From Ornithinimicrobium tianjinense (GTDB lineage: Bacteria > Actinomycetota > Actinomycetes > Actinomycetales > Dermatophilaceae), in NCBI RefSeq assembly GCF_014636495.1, contig NZ_BMEM01000001.1:716016-780015 (forward strand): a DNA stretch of 64,000 bases. The letters are read 5' to 3'. Made by a program: the position numbers and the translations under genes. This document shows positions 8,427 through 16,547 of this stretch, in pieces. The notes under the pieces were generated by a model, which was not told the DNA's origin, did not search any database, and saw only the letters and a program-made list of their open reading frames with translations. Numbering within the stretch: position 1 is the first letter of the stretch; the number at the start of each line of letters is the position of its first letter.

Positions 8427-9247
8427 CCACATCCGTCCAGACCCGGCGCACCGGCATACCCGCGCCGCTCGCCGGGCTCACGTCCGGCAACGTCGGCGCC
8501 GTGCTCGAGCGCGGGTTCAAGGTCATCAAGAACCAGAACTGGATGATCCTCGTCTCCGGGTTCTTCGAGCCGGTGTTCTACCTGCTCGCGATGGGCATCG
8601 GCATGGGCGGGCTGGTCGGCGAGGTCTCCGGCCCTGGCGGGGAGCCGATCACCTACGCCGCCTACATCGCGCCGGCGCTGCTGGCCACGTCGGCCATGAA
8701 CGGCGCGATCTACGACTCGACGTGGAACGTCTTCTTCAAGCTGCGCTTCGCCAAGCTCTACCAGGCGATGCTGCAGACCAGTCTCGGCCCGCTCGACGTG
8801 GCGCTGGGCGAGATCCTCATGGCCCTCTTCCGCGGGTTCGTCTACGCGCTCGGCTTCCTCGGGGTGCTGGCGGTCATGGGTCTGGTGACGTCCTGGTGGT
8901 CGCTGGCGATGGTGCCGGTCGCGGTCCTCATCGCCTTTGGCTTCGCCGCCCTGGGGATGGGCGTCACGAGCTTCATGACGACCTTCCAGCAGATGGACGT
9001 CGTCAACTTCGTGATGCTGCCGATGTTCCTCTTCTCCGCGACGCTCTACCCGATCAGCGTCTACCCGGAGCCGATCCAGTGGTTCGTCATGGCCATGCCG
9101 CTGTGGCACGGCGTGGAGCTCATGCGGCAGCTCTCGGGCGGCCACCTGACCGGGATGACGCTGGTCCACGTCCTCTACTTCGTGGGGATGACCGGCCTCG
9201 GCCTGTGGCTCACGACCGTGCGGCTGCGCAAGCTCTTCCTGCGCTGA
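8423..9247 (+). CDS. ABC-2 type exporter permease (second of two)
   Basis: A 274-residue membrane protein starting at GTG 8423 in a GTGA overlap. It is a paralogue of the preceding permease: it repeats the FFEPVFYLLAMGIGMGGLV segment, the six-helix pattern and the LFSATLYPISVYPEPIQWFVMAMPLWHGVELMRQ region. The two permeases probably form a heterodimer served by two copies of the ATPase. The longer open frame reaching back to 7913 is only the out-of-frame shadow of the first permease. Confidence 0.9.
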   Translation: MTTSVQTRRTGIPAPLAGLTSGNVGAVLERGFKVIKNQNWMILVSGFFEPVFYLLAMGIGMGGLVGEVSGPGGEPITYAAYIAPALLATSAMNGAIYDSTWNVFFKLRFAKLYQAMLQTSLGPLDVALGEILMALFRGFVYALGFLGVLAVMGLVTSWWSLAMVPVAVLIAFGFAALGMGVTSFMTTFQQMDVVNFVMLPMFLFSATLYPISVYPEPIQWFVMAMPLWHGVELMRQLSGGHLTGMTLVHVLYFVGMTGLGLWLTTVRLRKLFLR

Positions 9248-9260
9248 CGGCATCGGTGCA

Positions 9261-9266
9261 TAGGGT
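9261..9266 (+). promoter_or_regulatory. -10 element (TAGGGT) of the KARI-like gene
   Basis: TAGGGT ends 6 bases before GTG 9273; no ribosome site is visible, so the transcript is probably leaderless. Confidence 0.55.
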
Positions 9267-9272
9267 GGGGGC

Positions 9273-10154
9273 GTGACCTCAGTGCTGGACCCGGACACCG
9301 CCGACCTGACCCTCCTGCAGGACCGGCAGGTGGCGGTGCTCGGGTTCGACGCGCTGGCCGCGGCCCACGCCCTCAACCTGCGCGACAGCGGGGTCGACGT
9401 CCGGGTCGGGACGAGCCCGGACAGCCGTGGGGCGGCACGCGCCGAGATGGAGGGCCTCACGGTGGTGACGCCGGAGGAGGCGGTCGAGCACTGCGACATC
9501 GTGCTCGTGCCGGTCCAGCCGGGGCAGCACGACGAGGAGGACCTCGCCGAGGTCCAGCGCCTGCTCGACGAGCACACCCAGCCCGGTGACCTCGTCGTCG
9601 TGACCACCGGCGAGCCGGTGCGGACGGGTGTGCTCACGGTGGCGGAGGGCGTGGACCTGGCGATGCTGCGCGCGGTCGGCGACGGTGACCGGGTGCGCGA
9701 GGAGTACCTCGACGGCCGTGGCTGCCCCGCCCTGGTCGCGGTGGCCCGTGACGGCAGCGGCGCGGCGTGGGCGACGCTCACGGCATACGCCGCCGCGATG
9801 GGCGCGCTGCGCTCGGGGGCGATCGTCACCACGCTGGCCCACGAGGCGCGCGCCGCGAGGTATGCCGAGGCGCACGTCTACCGCCCGCTGTGGGCGAGCG
9901 TGGAGGCGGCCTTCGACACGCTCGTCGCGAGCGGCGTCGAGGAGGAGGTGGCCTACCTCGCTGTGGTCCACGAGCTGAAGACCCGGGTCGACCAGGTGCA
10001 CGCGGCCGGTCTGGCCACGCAGTACGGCCCGGAGGGTCGCCCCGGGGAGGGCCCTGGCGCCGGTGCCACCAGCCGGCGCGCGGCCCAGCGCTCGGCGCAC
10101 CCGATCGAGCACGTGGGGCGGCGCGTCCGGGCGATGATGAGCTGGATCCGCTGA
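9273..10154 (+). CDS. Ketol-acid reductoisomerase-like protein lacking catalytic residues
   Basis: A 293-residue protein that follows the IlvC layout but is degenerate. The N-terminal part keeps AAHALNLRDSGVDVRVG, yet the NADPH glycine loop before it reads GFDALA instead of GYGSQG. In the C-terminal knotted domain the segment VTTLAHEARAARYAEA (from residue 185) aligns with ETTFKEETETDLFGEQ, with the magnesium Asp replaced by Ala. AYLAVVHELK (about 227-236) has Ala in place of the first metal Glu but keeps the second. The final substrate Ser region is also absent. By homology it should not catalyse the reaction. It lies just before ilvE, so a regulatory or binding role in branched-chain amino acid metabolism is possible but unproven. 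Confidence 0.7.
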   Translation: MTSVLDPDTADLTLLQDRQVAVLGFDALAAAHALNLRDSGVDVRVGTSPDSRGAARAEMEGLTVVTPEEAVEHCDIVLVPVQPGQHDEEDLAEVQRLLDEHTQPGDLVVVTTGEPVRTGVLTVAEGVDLAMLRAVGDGDRVREEYLDGRGCPALVAVARDGSGAAWATLTAYAAAMGALRSGAIVTTLAHEARAARYAEAHVYRPLWASVEAAFDTLVASGVEEEVAYLAVVHELKTRVDQVHAAGLATQYGPEGRPGEGPGAGATSRRAAQRSAHPIEHVGRRVRAMMSWIR

Positions 10155-10199
10155 CGCAAGGTCACCCGAGGCGGGTGCGGAGCACCCCCTGCGGCGGAC

Positions 10200-10205
10200 T
10201 ACGCT
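10200..10205 (+). promoter_or_regulatory. -10 element (TACGCT) of ilvE
   Basis: TACGCT ends 6 bases before ATG 10212, again without a ribosome site. Confidence 0.5.
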
Positions 10206-10211
10206 CGGTCC

Positions 10212-11312
10212 ATGACCCAGACGCCGACGTCGACCAGCTTCGCCCGCACCGAGAACCCCGCCCGAGCCACGGACGAGCAGATCGCCGCCGTGCTGGCCAA
10301 CCCCGGCTTCGGTGTCCACTTCACCGACCACATGGTGCTGGTGGACTGGGACAAGGGCGAGGGCTGGCACGACCCGCGCGTGGTGCCCTACGGCCCCCTG
10401 CAGCTCGACCCGTCGGCCGCCGTCTTCCACTACGGCCAGGAGATCTTCGAGGGCATGAAGGCCTACCGCCACGCGGACGGCTCGGTCTGGACCTTCCGTC
10501 CCGAGCGCAACGCCGAGCGGCTCAACGCCTCGGCCCGTCGTCTGGCCCTCCCCGAGCTCCCGCCGACCGTCTTCCTCGACGCGGTCAAGGAGCTGGTCAG
10601 CACCGACCAGGCCTGGGTGCCCTCGGCCGACAGCGGCGAGACCTCGCTCTACCTGCGACCCTTCATGATCGCGACCGAGGCGGCGCTCGGGGTGCGGCCC
10701 AGCAACAAGGTGCTCTTCTCGGTCATCGCCTCCCCGGCGGGTGCCTACTTCGCCGGGGGCCTGAAGCCGGTCAGCCTGTGGGTCAGCGAGCTCTACGTCC
10801 GGGCCGCTCCTGGCGGCACGGGCGCGGCCAAGTGCGGCGGCAACTACGCCGCCTCCCTCGCCTCGCAGGCCGAGGGCATCGAGCACGGCTGCGACCAGGT
10901 GGTCTTCCTCGACGCGGTGGAGCACACCTACGTCGAGGAGCTCGGCGGCATGAACCTCTTCTTCGTCTACGCCGACGGGCGCATCGTCACCCCCGAGCTC
11001 ACCGGCACGATCCTGCCCGGCGTCACCCGCAGCTCGCTCGTCGAGCTGGCCCGCGAGCGCGGCCACGACGTCCAGGAGCGCCGCTTCTCGATCGACGAGT
11101 GGCGTGACGGCGTCGCCAGCGGCGAGATCACCGAGGTCTTCGCCTGCGGCACGGCGGCGGTCATCTCGCCGGTGGGCCGGCTGGCCTGGAACGGCGGCGA
11201 GCTCGCCATGCCGGAGGCGCACGAGGTCACGATGTCCCTGCGCGAGGAGCTGCTCGACATCCAGTACGGCCGCGCGGAGGACCGCCACGGCTGGCTCTAC
11301 CCGCTGGTCTGA
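10212..11312 (+). CDS. ilvE: Branched-chain amino acid aminotransferase
   Basis: A 366-residue fold-type IV aminotransferase that makes or breaks down valine, leucine and isoleucine with 2-oxoglutarate/glutamate. The PLP-binding Lys is about residue 207 in KCGGNYAASL. YGQEIFEGMKAYR, the EELGGMNLFFV segment and the late TEVFACGTAAVISPVG phosphate-binding region are all intact. Length is normal for the actinobacterial form. It is convergent with the minus-strand gene that ends three bases beyond its stop. Confidence 0.96.
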   Translation: MTQTPTSTSFARTENPARATDEQIAAVLANPGFGVHFTDHMVLVDWDKGEGWHDPRVVPYGPLQLDPSAAVFHYGQEIFEGMKAYRHADGSVWTFRPERNAERLNASARRLALPELPPTVFLDAVKELVSTDQAWVPSADSGETSLYLRPFMIATEAALGVRPSNKVLFSVIASPAGAYFAGGLKPVSLWVSELYVRAAPGGTGAAKCGGNYAASLASQAEGIEHGCDQVVFLDAVEHTYVEELGGMNLFFVYADGRIVTPELTGTILPGVTRSSLVELARERGHDVQERRFSIDEWRDGVASGEITEVFACGTAAVISPVGRLAWNGGELAMPEAHEVTMSLREELLDIQYGRAEDRHGWLYPLV

Positions 11313-11315
11313 GCC

Positions 11316-12182
11316 TCAGGGCACCTCGGGCAGGGCGGCGAGCGCGTCCAGGAGCCGGCGCCGCAGGTCGTTGGACCGGACGGTGAAGGTGCGCTGCGCC
11401 TCGACATACTCCGCCTTGCCCTCGGTCGTCTCGATCCGCACCGGCTCGTAGCCGAGCTCGCGGAGGTCGTAGGGGGCGGCGCGCATGTCGAGCTCGCGGA
11501 CGTCGCGCGCCAGCCGGAAGGCGTCCAGCGTGAGGTCGCTCGGCACCGCGGGACTGAGCTTGAAGCACCACTTGTAGAGATCCATGCCGGCGTGCAGGCA
11601 CCCCGGCTGCTCCAGCTCGAGCTGTCGCTCGCGTGTCGGCGTGAGCGTGTTGCGTGGCGTGGCCTCGGGTGTGAAGAAGCGGTAGGCGTCGAAGTGCGAG
11701 CAGGCGACCGTGTGCGACTCCACGACCTCGTCGGTGCCGGCCGGCCCGAGGCGCAGCGGCCAGCCGCCGTGCCGTACCTGCTCCGGCGTGGCGCGGTAGA
11801 CCATCGCCCACTCGTGCAGCCCGAAGCAGCCGAACCGCCCGGGCCGCGACAGGGTGGCGATGAGCAGGTCGCGCACGAAGGCGACCGTCCGACCGCGCCG
11901 CTGCGCGAACCCCTCGGCGTCCAGGTATGCCGCGCCAGCGCCGGTCGCGTAGAACGCCCAATCCTCCCGCTCGGCCGCCGCCCCCGCGAGAGCCACCTGC
12001 GGTCCCGGGTGCCAGCGGGCGAGCTGGGCGGGACGGAAGGCGTAGTACTCCCACAGGAAGTCGTCGACCGGGTGCGTGCGACCCTCGACGCGACGCGCCA
12101 GCCGGTCGGCCGAGAGCTGCTCGACCGCCGCCGCGTGGGCGCCGGCGCGCGCACGCCATACCGGCTCGTCGAGGATCTGCAC
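11316..12182 (-). CDS. Actinobacterial protein of the family annotated as 3-methyladenine DNA glycosylase
   Basis: A 288-residue protein with motifs such as HPVDDFLWEYYAFRPAQLARWHPG, RFGCFGLHEWAMVY and PGCLHAGMDLYKWCFKLSP. This is a conserved actinobacterial family that databases often label 3-methyladenine DNA glycosylase; I know of no direct proof of that activity and see no helix-hairpin-helix or AAG-type active site. The start is set at GTG 12182, 8 bases after a minus-strand TACCCT, rather than the TTG at 12215, which would place the -10 inside the gene. Confidence 0.7.
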   Translation of the reverse strand: MQILDEPVWRARAGAHAAAVEQLSADRLARRVEGRTHPVDDFLWEYYAFRPAQLARWHPGPQVALAGAAAEREDWAFYATGAGAAYLDAEGFAQRRGRTVAFVRDLLIATLSRPGRFGCFGLHEWAMVYRATPEQVRHGGWPLRLGPAGTDEVVESHTVACSHFDAYRFFTPEATPRNTLTPTRERQLELEQPGCLHAGMDLYKWCFKLSPAVPSDLTLDAFRLARDVRELDMRAAPYDLRELGYEPVRIETTEGKAEYVEAQRTFTVRSNDLRRRLLDALAALPEVP

Positions 12183-12190
12183 GATGTCCC

Positions 12191-12196
12191 AGGGTA
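12191..12196 (-). promoter_or_regulatory. -10 element (TACCCT on the minus strand)
   Basis: It lies 8 bases before GTG 12182 and decides the start of the glycosylase-family gene. Confidence 0.5.
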
Positions 12197-12306
12197 GGTC
12201 CGAGGAATTTCTCAAGAAAGTTTGCGTCGTCGTGTCGAACCGTCGGGGCGCCGTCCGGCATACCGTTCAGAAGGCGCCGACGGGGTGCCTCGACCTGGAA
12301 GGCAGA

Positions 12307-12733
12307 ACCAAGGGTTCCATCCGCAGCAGCCTGTTCATCTCCCTCGACGGCATCATCGAGTCGCGGAGGAGTGGCACTTCCCGTACTTCGACGACGAGAT
12401 GGGAGCGGTGGTCGGCGAGCAGATGTGGCAGGGCCACCGCGACCCTGCTCGGTCGCCAGACCTACGACGAGTTCGCCGCCTACTGGGCGACCGCCGACCC
12501 GCAGGACCCGTTCACGGCGGCGATGAACGGTGGTCGCAAGTTCGTGGTGTCCTCCACGCTGGAGTCGGCCGACTGGAGAACTCGACGAGCTCCACCTGCT
12601 CGTCCACCCGGTCGTCGTGGGCAAGGGCAAGAAGCTCTTCGGGGACGGTGAGCAGGTGCCTCTCATGCTGCTGTCGTCCACGACCTTCGGCACCGGAGTG
12701 GTGCACCTGGTCTACGGTCCGACGGAGGCCTGA
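12307..12733 (+). pseudogene. Decayed dihydrofolate reductase-like (RibD C-terminal domain) gene
   Basis: Pieces of one DHFR/RibD-C-like protein appear in successive frames. RSSLFISLDGIIES is followed after a one-base loss near 12360 by EEWHFPYFDDEMGAVVGEQM. Another shift near 12430 leads to ATLLGRQTYDEFAAYW and FTAAMNGGRKFVVSSTLESADW. A junction near 12577 then joins GELDELHLLVHPVVVGKGKKLFGDG and TTFGTGVVHLVYGP. About 40 residues expected between SADW and DELHLL are missing. No single frame gives a working enzyme. Such genes often sit beside YCII and ECF genes, as here, so this is the first member of a decaying cassette. Confidence 0.8.
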
Positions 12734-12736
12734 GCC

Positions 12737-13114
12737 GTGCGCTACATGCTCATGCAGTACCAGACGCAGGAGAACGAGGACGGCGTCGTGACGTCGGCGG
12801 AGCAGCAGGCCGCGATCGGTGAGTACCTGCGTGAGGGCTCCCTCGCCGGTGTCTTCCTCACCGGAGAGGGGGTCCACAGCAGCCGCAGGGGCGCCCGGAT
12901 CGAGGTCGGCGACGAGGGGTCCGTCCGCGTCATCGACGGACCGTTCGCCAAGGCCAAGGAGCTGATCGCCGGCTTCGCGATCCTCGAGGTGGACTCCCTG
13001 GAGGAAGCCGTCGAGCACGCCCGACGGTTCGCCCTCCTCGTCGGCACGCACCGCGTCGACGTGCGCAAGGTCGGCGAGTACGCCGACCTGGCCCTGCCGG
13101 ACCAGCAGGGCTGA
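12737..13114 (+). CDS. YCII-related (DGPF domain) protein
   Basis: A 125-residue intact YCII-domain protein with the signature DGPFAKAKELIAGF near residues 73-87. It starts at GTG 12737, with a GGAGG ribosome site overlapping the end of the broken upstream gene. YCII proteins have a ferredoxin-like fold; in actinobacteria they are typically paired with large ECF sigma factors, but the reaction is not established. The sigma factor partner 29 bases downstream is itself broken, so this may be a relic still being translated. Confidence 0.88.
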   Translation: MRYMLMQYQTQENEDGVVTSAEQQAAIGEYLREGSLAGVFLTGEGVHSSRRGARIEVGDEGSVRVIDGPFAKAKELIAGFAILEVDSLEEAVEHARRFALLVGTHRVDVRKVGEYADLALPDQQG

Positions 13115-13143
13115 GCGCCGGAGGACGAGGAGGTGACCCACCG

Positions 13144-14165
13144 ATGAGCGCGGCATCGGTCGACGCGGCCGTCGCAGCCCTGTGGCGCATCGAGTCGCCT
13201 CGCCTCGTCGCTCGCCTGGGCCGGCTCGTCGGCGACCTCGACAGCGCCGAGGAGCTGGCCCAGGACACGTTCGCCGCCGCACTGGAGAAGTGGCGCCGGG
13301 ACGGCATACCGGACAGGCCGGAGGCCTGGCTCGCGACGACGTCGCGGTTCCTGGCGATCGACCGGATCCGCAGCGGATCGTGCGGGCGAAGCGGACGCTG
13401 GCGGGGGCTGGCGTCCGGTTCGAGCTGCCCGCCCCAGGGGACCGCACGGCGCGCCTCGACGCCGTGCGCGAGGTGGTCTATCTCCTCTTCAACGAGGGGT
13501 ATGCCGCGTCGTCGGGAGAGGCGTGGGTGCGCACCGACCTGTGCGCGGAGGCGCTGCGCCTGGGGCGGATGCTGGCCGAGCTCACGCCGCGTGACCCCGA
13601 GTCCCTGGGGCTGCTCGCGCTCATGGAGCTGCAGTCGTCGCGACTGCCGGCGCGGACCGCACCGGACGGCTCTCCGGTCCTGCTCGAGGACCAGGACCGG
13701 TCGCGGTGGGACCGGCTGCTGGTGCGACGTGGGCTCGATCTGCTCTCCAGGGTCGAGGCGCTGCGGGGCAACGCCGGGCCCTACGCCCTCCAGGCCGCGA
13801 TCGCCCCCTGTCACGCCCGGGCGGCGCGCGCCGAGGACACCGACTGGGAGCGCATCGCCGCCCTCTACGACGGACTCGTCCAGGTCGTGCCCTCACCGGT
13901 CGTGGAGCTCAACCGGGCCGTCGCGGTCGGGCGTGCCTTCGGGCCCGAGGCGGGACTCGAGGTGGTCACACCGCTGCGGGGTGCGGCATCCCTGCGCAGC
14001 TACCACCTGCTGCCTGCTGTGGCTGGCGACCTGGAGTGCGCAGCCGGCCAGCATGCTGCGGCACGTGACGACTTCCTCCGGGCGGCGGCGCTGGCCGGCT
14101 CCGCGGCCGACCGGGAGACGATGCAGCGGCGGGCCGCGGAGTGCGTGGCTCACGCCGACGGCTGA
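13144..14165 (+). pseudogene. ECF sigma factor (DUF6596 type) with sigma-4 region deleted and frame shifted
   Basis: The gene starts well (GAGGAGGTG ribosome site, ATG 13144) and encodes the sigma-2 region: DLDSAEELAQDTFAAALEKW and LATTSRFLAIDRIR. At about 13375 it jumps, in another frame, to RIVRAKRTLAGAGV, a segment that normally follows the sigma-4 helices. About 80-90 residues, including the whole -35-binding domain, are gone, and the C-terminal DUF6596 part (EVVYLLFNEGYAASSGEAW to the end) is out of frame. Without sigma-4 and with a shift it cannot act as a normal sigma factor. A short CGGATC repeat flanks the junction, suggesting a deletion between repeats. Confidence 0.82.
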
Positions 14166-14172
14166 CCGGACC

Positions 14173-14224
14173 GGCAGGAGTGCCTGCTCGGTCGGGCAGG
14201 AGTGCCTGTTCGGTCGGGCAGGAG
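14173..14224. repeat. 22-bp tandem repeat, about 2.4 copies
   Basis: GGCAGG-starting units begin at 14173, 14195 and 14217 (third copy partial). Each unit reads GGCAGGAGTGCCTG followed by YTCGGTCG. The same 22-base core, with three changes and in the opposite orientation, forms the triple repeat at 60252-60353. Confidence 0.85.
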
Positions 14225-14233
14225 GGCACGCCA

Positions 14234-14239
14234 TACCCT
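14234..14239 (+). promoter_or_regulatory. -10 element (TACCCT) of the FAH-family gene
   Basis: TACCCT ends 7 bases before ATG 14247 and is part of a CCATACCCTTG sequence also seen before thrC. Confidence 0.5.
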
Positions 14240-14246
14240 TGTCCCC

Positions 14247-15041
14247 ATGCGCATCTGCCGATTCACCTCCGGTGACGACCCCCGGTTCGGACTCGTGGAC
14301 GGTGCGGGGGAGAAGATCGCCGAGATCACCGGTGACCCCCTCTACACCCGGATCGAGCTGACCGGCGAGACGTTCGAGGTGGCCGACGTGCGCCTGCTCG
14401 CCCCGGTCATCCCGCGCAGCAAGGTGGTCGCGATCGGCCGCAACTACGCGGACCACGCCAAGGAGATGGGCAGCGAGCTCCCCGCCGAGCCGATGATGTT
14501 CTTCATCCCCAACACCTCCGTGTGCGGCCCCGGCGACCCCGTCGTCATCCCGACCTTCGCCCACGAGATCTCCTACGAGGCGGAGCTGGCCGTGGTCATC
14601 GGGCGCATGTGCAAGGACGTGCGGCCCGAGGACGCGCGGTCGGTGATCTTCGGCTACACCGTGGCCAACGACGTCACGGCGCGCGACCTCCAGCGCGGCG
14701 ACGGGCAGTGGGCCCGGGCCAAGGGGATGGACACCTTCACCCCGCTCGGTCCCTGGATCGAGACCGACCTCGACGTCTCCGACCTGCGGGTGACCTCGAG
14801 CGTCGACGGCGAGCCCCGCCAGGACGGCACGACCGCGGACATGGTCTTCGGCGTCGCCGAGATCGTCGCGCACGCCTCGGCCGCGTTCACCCTCCTGCCC
14901 GGCGACGTCCTCCTCACCGGCACTCCGGCGGGCGTCGGCCCGATCACCCCCGGCCAGCGCTGCGAGGTCGCGGTCGAGGGGATCGGCTCGCTGTCCAACA
15001 TCTTCGTCAGCGCCGACGACGCGGCCAACGGCGAGGGCTGA
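14247..15041 (+). CDS. Fumarylacetoacetate hydrolase family protein
   Basis: A 264-residue FAH-superfamily enzyme. [13 protein letters not shown], the metal-binding [14 protein letters not shown] (Glu-x-Glu) and [14 protein letters not shown] (Asp) are present, as is the final [11 protein letters not shown] loop. Members cleave C-C bonds of 2-oxo acids or decarboxylate oxaloacetate; the exact substrate is undetermined. The short N-terminal domain is typical of the bacterial two-domain type. Likely leaderless; murI follows 7 bases downstream and is probably cotranscribed. Confidence 0.88.
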   Translation: MRICRFTSGDDPRFGLVDGAGEKIAEITGDPLYTRIELTGETFEVADVRLLAPVIPRSKVVAIGRNYADHAKEMGSELPAEPMMFFIPNTSVCGPGDPVVIPTFAHEISYEAELAVVIGRMCKDVRPEDARSVIFGYTVANDVTARDLQRGDGQWARAKGMDTFTPLGPWIETDLDVSDLRVTSSVDGEPRQDGTTADMVFGVAEIVAHASAAFTLLPGDVLLTGTPAGVGPITPGQRCEVAVEGIGSLSNIFVSADDAANGEG

Positions 15042-15048
15042 CCCGGGC

Positions 15049-15867
15049 ATGACCGACGCCCCGATCGGGGTCTTCGACTCCGGCTACGGCGGGCTCACCG
15101 TCGCGCGGGAGATCCTCGACCAGCTGCCGCAGGAGTCGATCCTCTACCTGGGGGACACCGCCCGCACGCCCTACGGCCCACGTCCGATCGCCGAGGTGCG
15201 CCAGTTCGCCCTCGAGTGCCTGGACCGCCTGGTGGACCACGGCGTCAAGGCGCTGGTCATCGCCTGCAACAGCGCGTCGGCGGCGGTCCTCGCCGACGCC
15301 CGGGAGCGGTATGACGTGCCCGTCGTCGAGGTCATCCGACCCGCGGTGCGGCGCGCCATGTCCGTGACCCGCTCCGGCCGCATCGGGGTGATCTCGACCG
15401 CGGCGACCCACCAGTCGCGCGCCTATCTGGACGCCTTCGTGGCCGCCCCGCCGTCGGTCCAGGTCTTCTCCCAGCCGTGCCCGCGCTTCGTCGAGCTCGT
15501 CGAGGCGGGCATCACCAGCGGTCCGGAGGTGATCGAGACCGCTCGTGACTACCTCGCGCCGCTGCAGGAGCAGGGCATCGACACCCTCATCCTCGGCTGC
15601 ACGCACTACCCGTTGCTGACCTCTGCCCTGCAGTACGTCCTGGGCGAGGACGTCTCGCTCGTGACCAGCTCGGCGGCCACGGCCGCGGAGCTGTTCCGGA
15701 CGCTCACCGACGGCGGGCTGCTCGCACCTCCCGGCAACGAGCCGACCCACCAGTGGCTCACCACCGGCGACCCCCAGGGCTTCACCTTCCTGGCCCGGCG
15801 GTTCCTGGGCCCGGAGGTCGACCAGGTCCACCGGGCCTTCGTGGGGCGGGAGGAGGAGCGGGTATGA
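15049..15867 (+). CDS. murI: Glutamate racemase
   Basis: A 272-residue cofactor-independent racemase that supplies D-glutamate for peptidoglycan. The N-terminal [16 protein letters not shown] motif, catalytic Cys near residue 73 (IACNSASA) and second catalytic Cys near 184 (LGCTHYPLL) are intact, as is GDTARTPYG. Length is normal. It starts 7 bases after the FAH-family gene and is convergent with the erythronate operon on the minus strand. Confidence 0.96.
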   Translation: MTDAPIGVFDSGYGGLTVAREILDQLPQESILYLGDTARTPYGPRPIAEVRQFALECLDRLVDHGVKALVIACNSASAAVLADARERYDVPVVEVIRPAVRRAMSVTRSGRIGVISTAATHQSRAYLDAFVAAPPSVQVFSQPCPRFVELVEAGITSGPEVIETARDYLAPLQEQGIDTLILGCTHYPLLTSALQYVLGEDVSLVTSSAATAAELFRTLTDGGLLAPPGNEPTHQWLTTGDPQGFTFLARRFLGPEVDQVHRAFVGREEERV

Positions 15868-15891
15868 CGTGCCGCTCGAGGTCGGGGGCCG

Positions 15892-16509
15892 TCAGAGGAG
15901 CTCGGCCACCTCGTCCTCGCTGAGCGGACGGACCGCCCGACCCTCGAGCAGCAGGGCGAGCTGGGCGGTGACCTCCAGCTCCTCGGCCGCGTTGACCGCG
16001 CCCTCCAGGCTGTCCCCGGCGACCAGGCTGCCGTGGTTGCTCAGGATGAGCGCAGCCCCGCGACGACCCTGCTCACGGATCTCCGCCTCCATCTGCGGGT
16101 CCCCCGGCCGGTAGTAGCGCACGAGGGGGACCTCGCGCCCGAGGCGCATCACGAAGTACGGCGTGAGCGGGGGGATGAGCGGGCCATCGCCCGTCCGGAG
16201 GCAGCTCAGCGCCGTGACGTGCGGCGAGTGCAGGTGCACGATCGCTCGCGCCCCGGGCCGGGCGTCGTACATCGCCCGGTGCATGACGACCTCCTTGGAC
16301 GGCCTGTCGCCGCCGACATGCTGCCAGTCGGCGTCCAGCAGCGACAGGCGGTCGGCGTCCAGCCGACCCAGCGAGGAGTTGGTCGGCGTCATCAGGTAGC
16401 CGCTGGACAGGCGCACGCTGATGTTGCCGGCCGTGCCCACGGAGAAGCCCCGCTGGAACAGGCTCGCCGCCAGGTCGACGATCTGCTGCCGCGCCTCGGT
16501 CTCGTGCAT
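15892..16509 (-). CDS. otnC: 3-oxo-tetronate 4-phosphate decarboxylase (class II aldolase family)
   Basis: A 205-residue zinc-dependent class II aldolase/adducin protein. Metal ligands are visible as HLHSPH (two His) and SNHGSLVAG (third His), and SKEVVMH holds the catalytic Glu. Within this operon the best role is OtnC, which splits 3-oxo-tetronate 4-phosphate to dihydroxyacetone phosphate and CO2. Ribosome site GAAGGGGA precedes ATG 16509. It is the last gene of the minus-strand operon. On sequence alone an L-fuculose-phosphate aldolase would be possible; the neighbours decide. Confidence 0.85.
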   Translation of the reverse strand: MHETEARQQIVDLAASLFQRGFSVGTAGNISVRLSSGYLMTPTNSSLGRLDADRLSLLDADWQHVGGDRPSKEVVMHRAMYDARPGARAIVHLHSPHVTALSCLRTGDGPLIPPLTPYFVMRLGREVPLVRYYRPGDPQMEAEIREQGRRGAALILSNHGSLVAGDSLEGAVNAAEELEVTAQLALLLEGRAVRPLSEDEVAELL

Positions 16510-16547
16510 CGGGTCCCCTTCGGTCGGGTGGCGGAGTGGTCGGTCGG

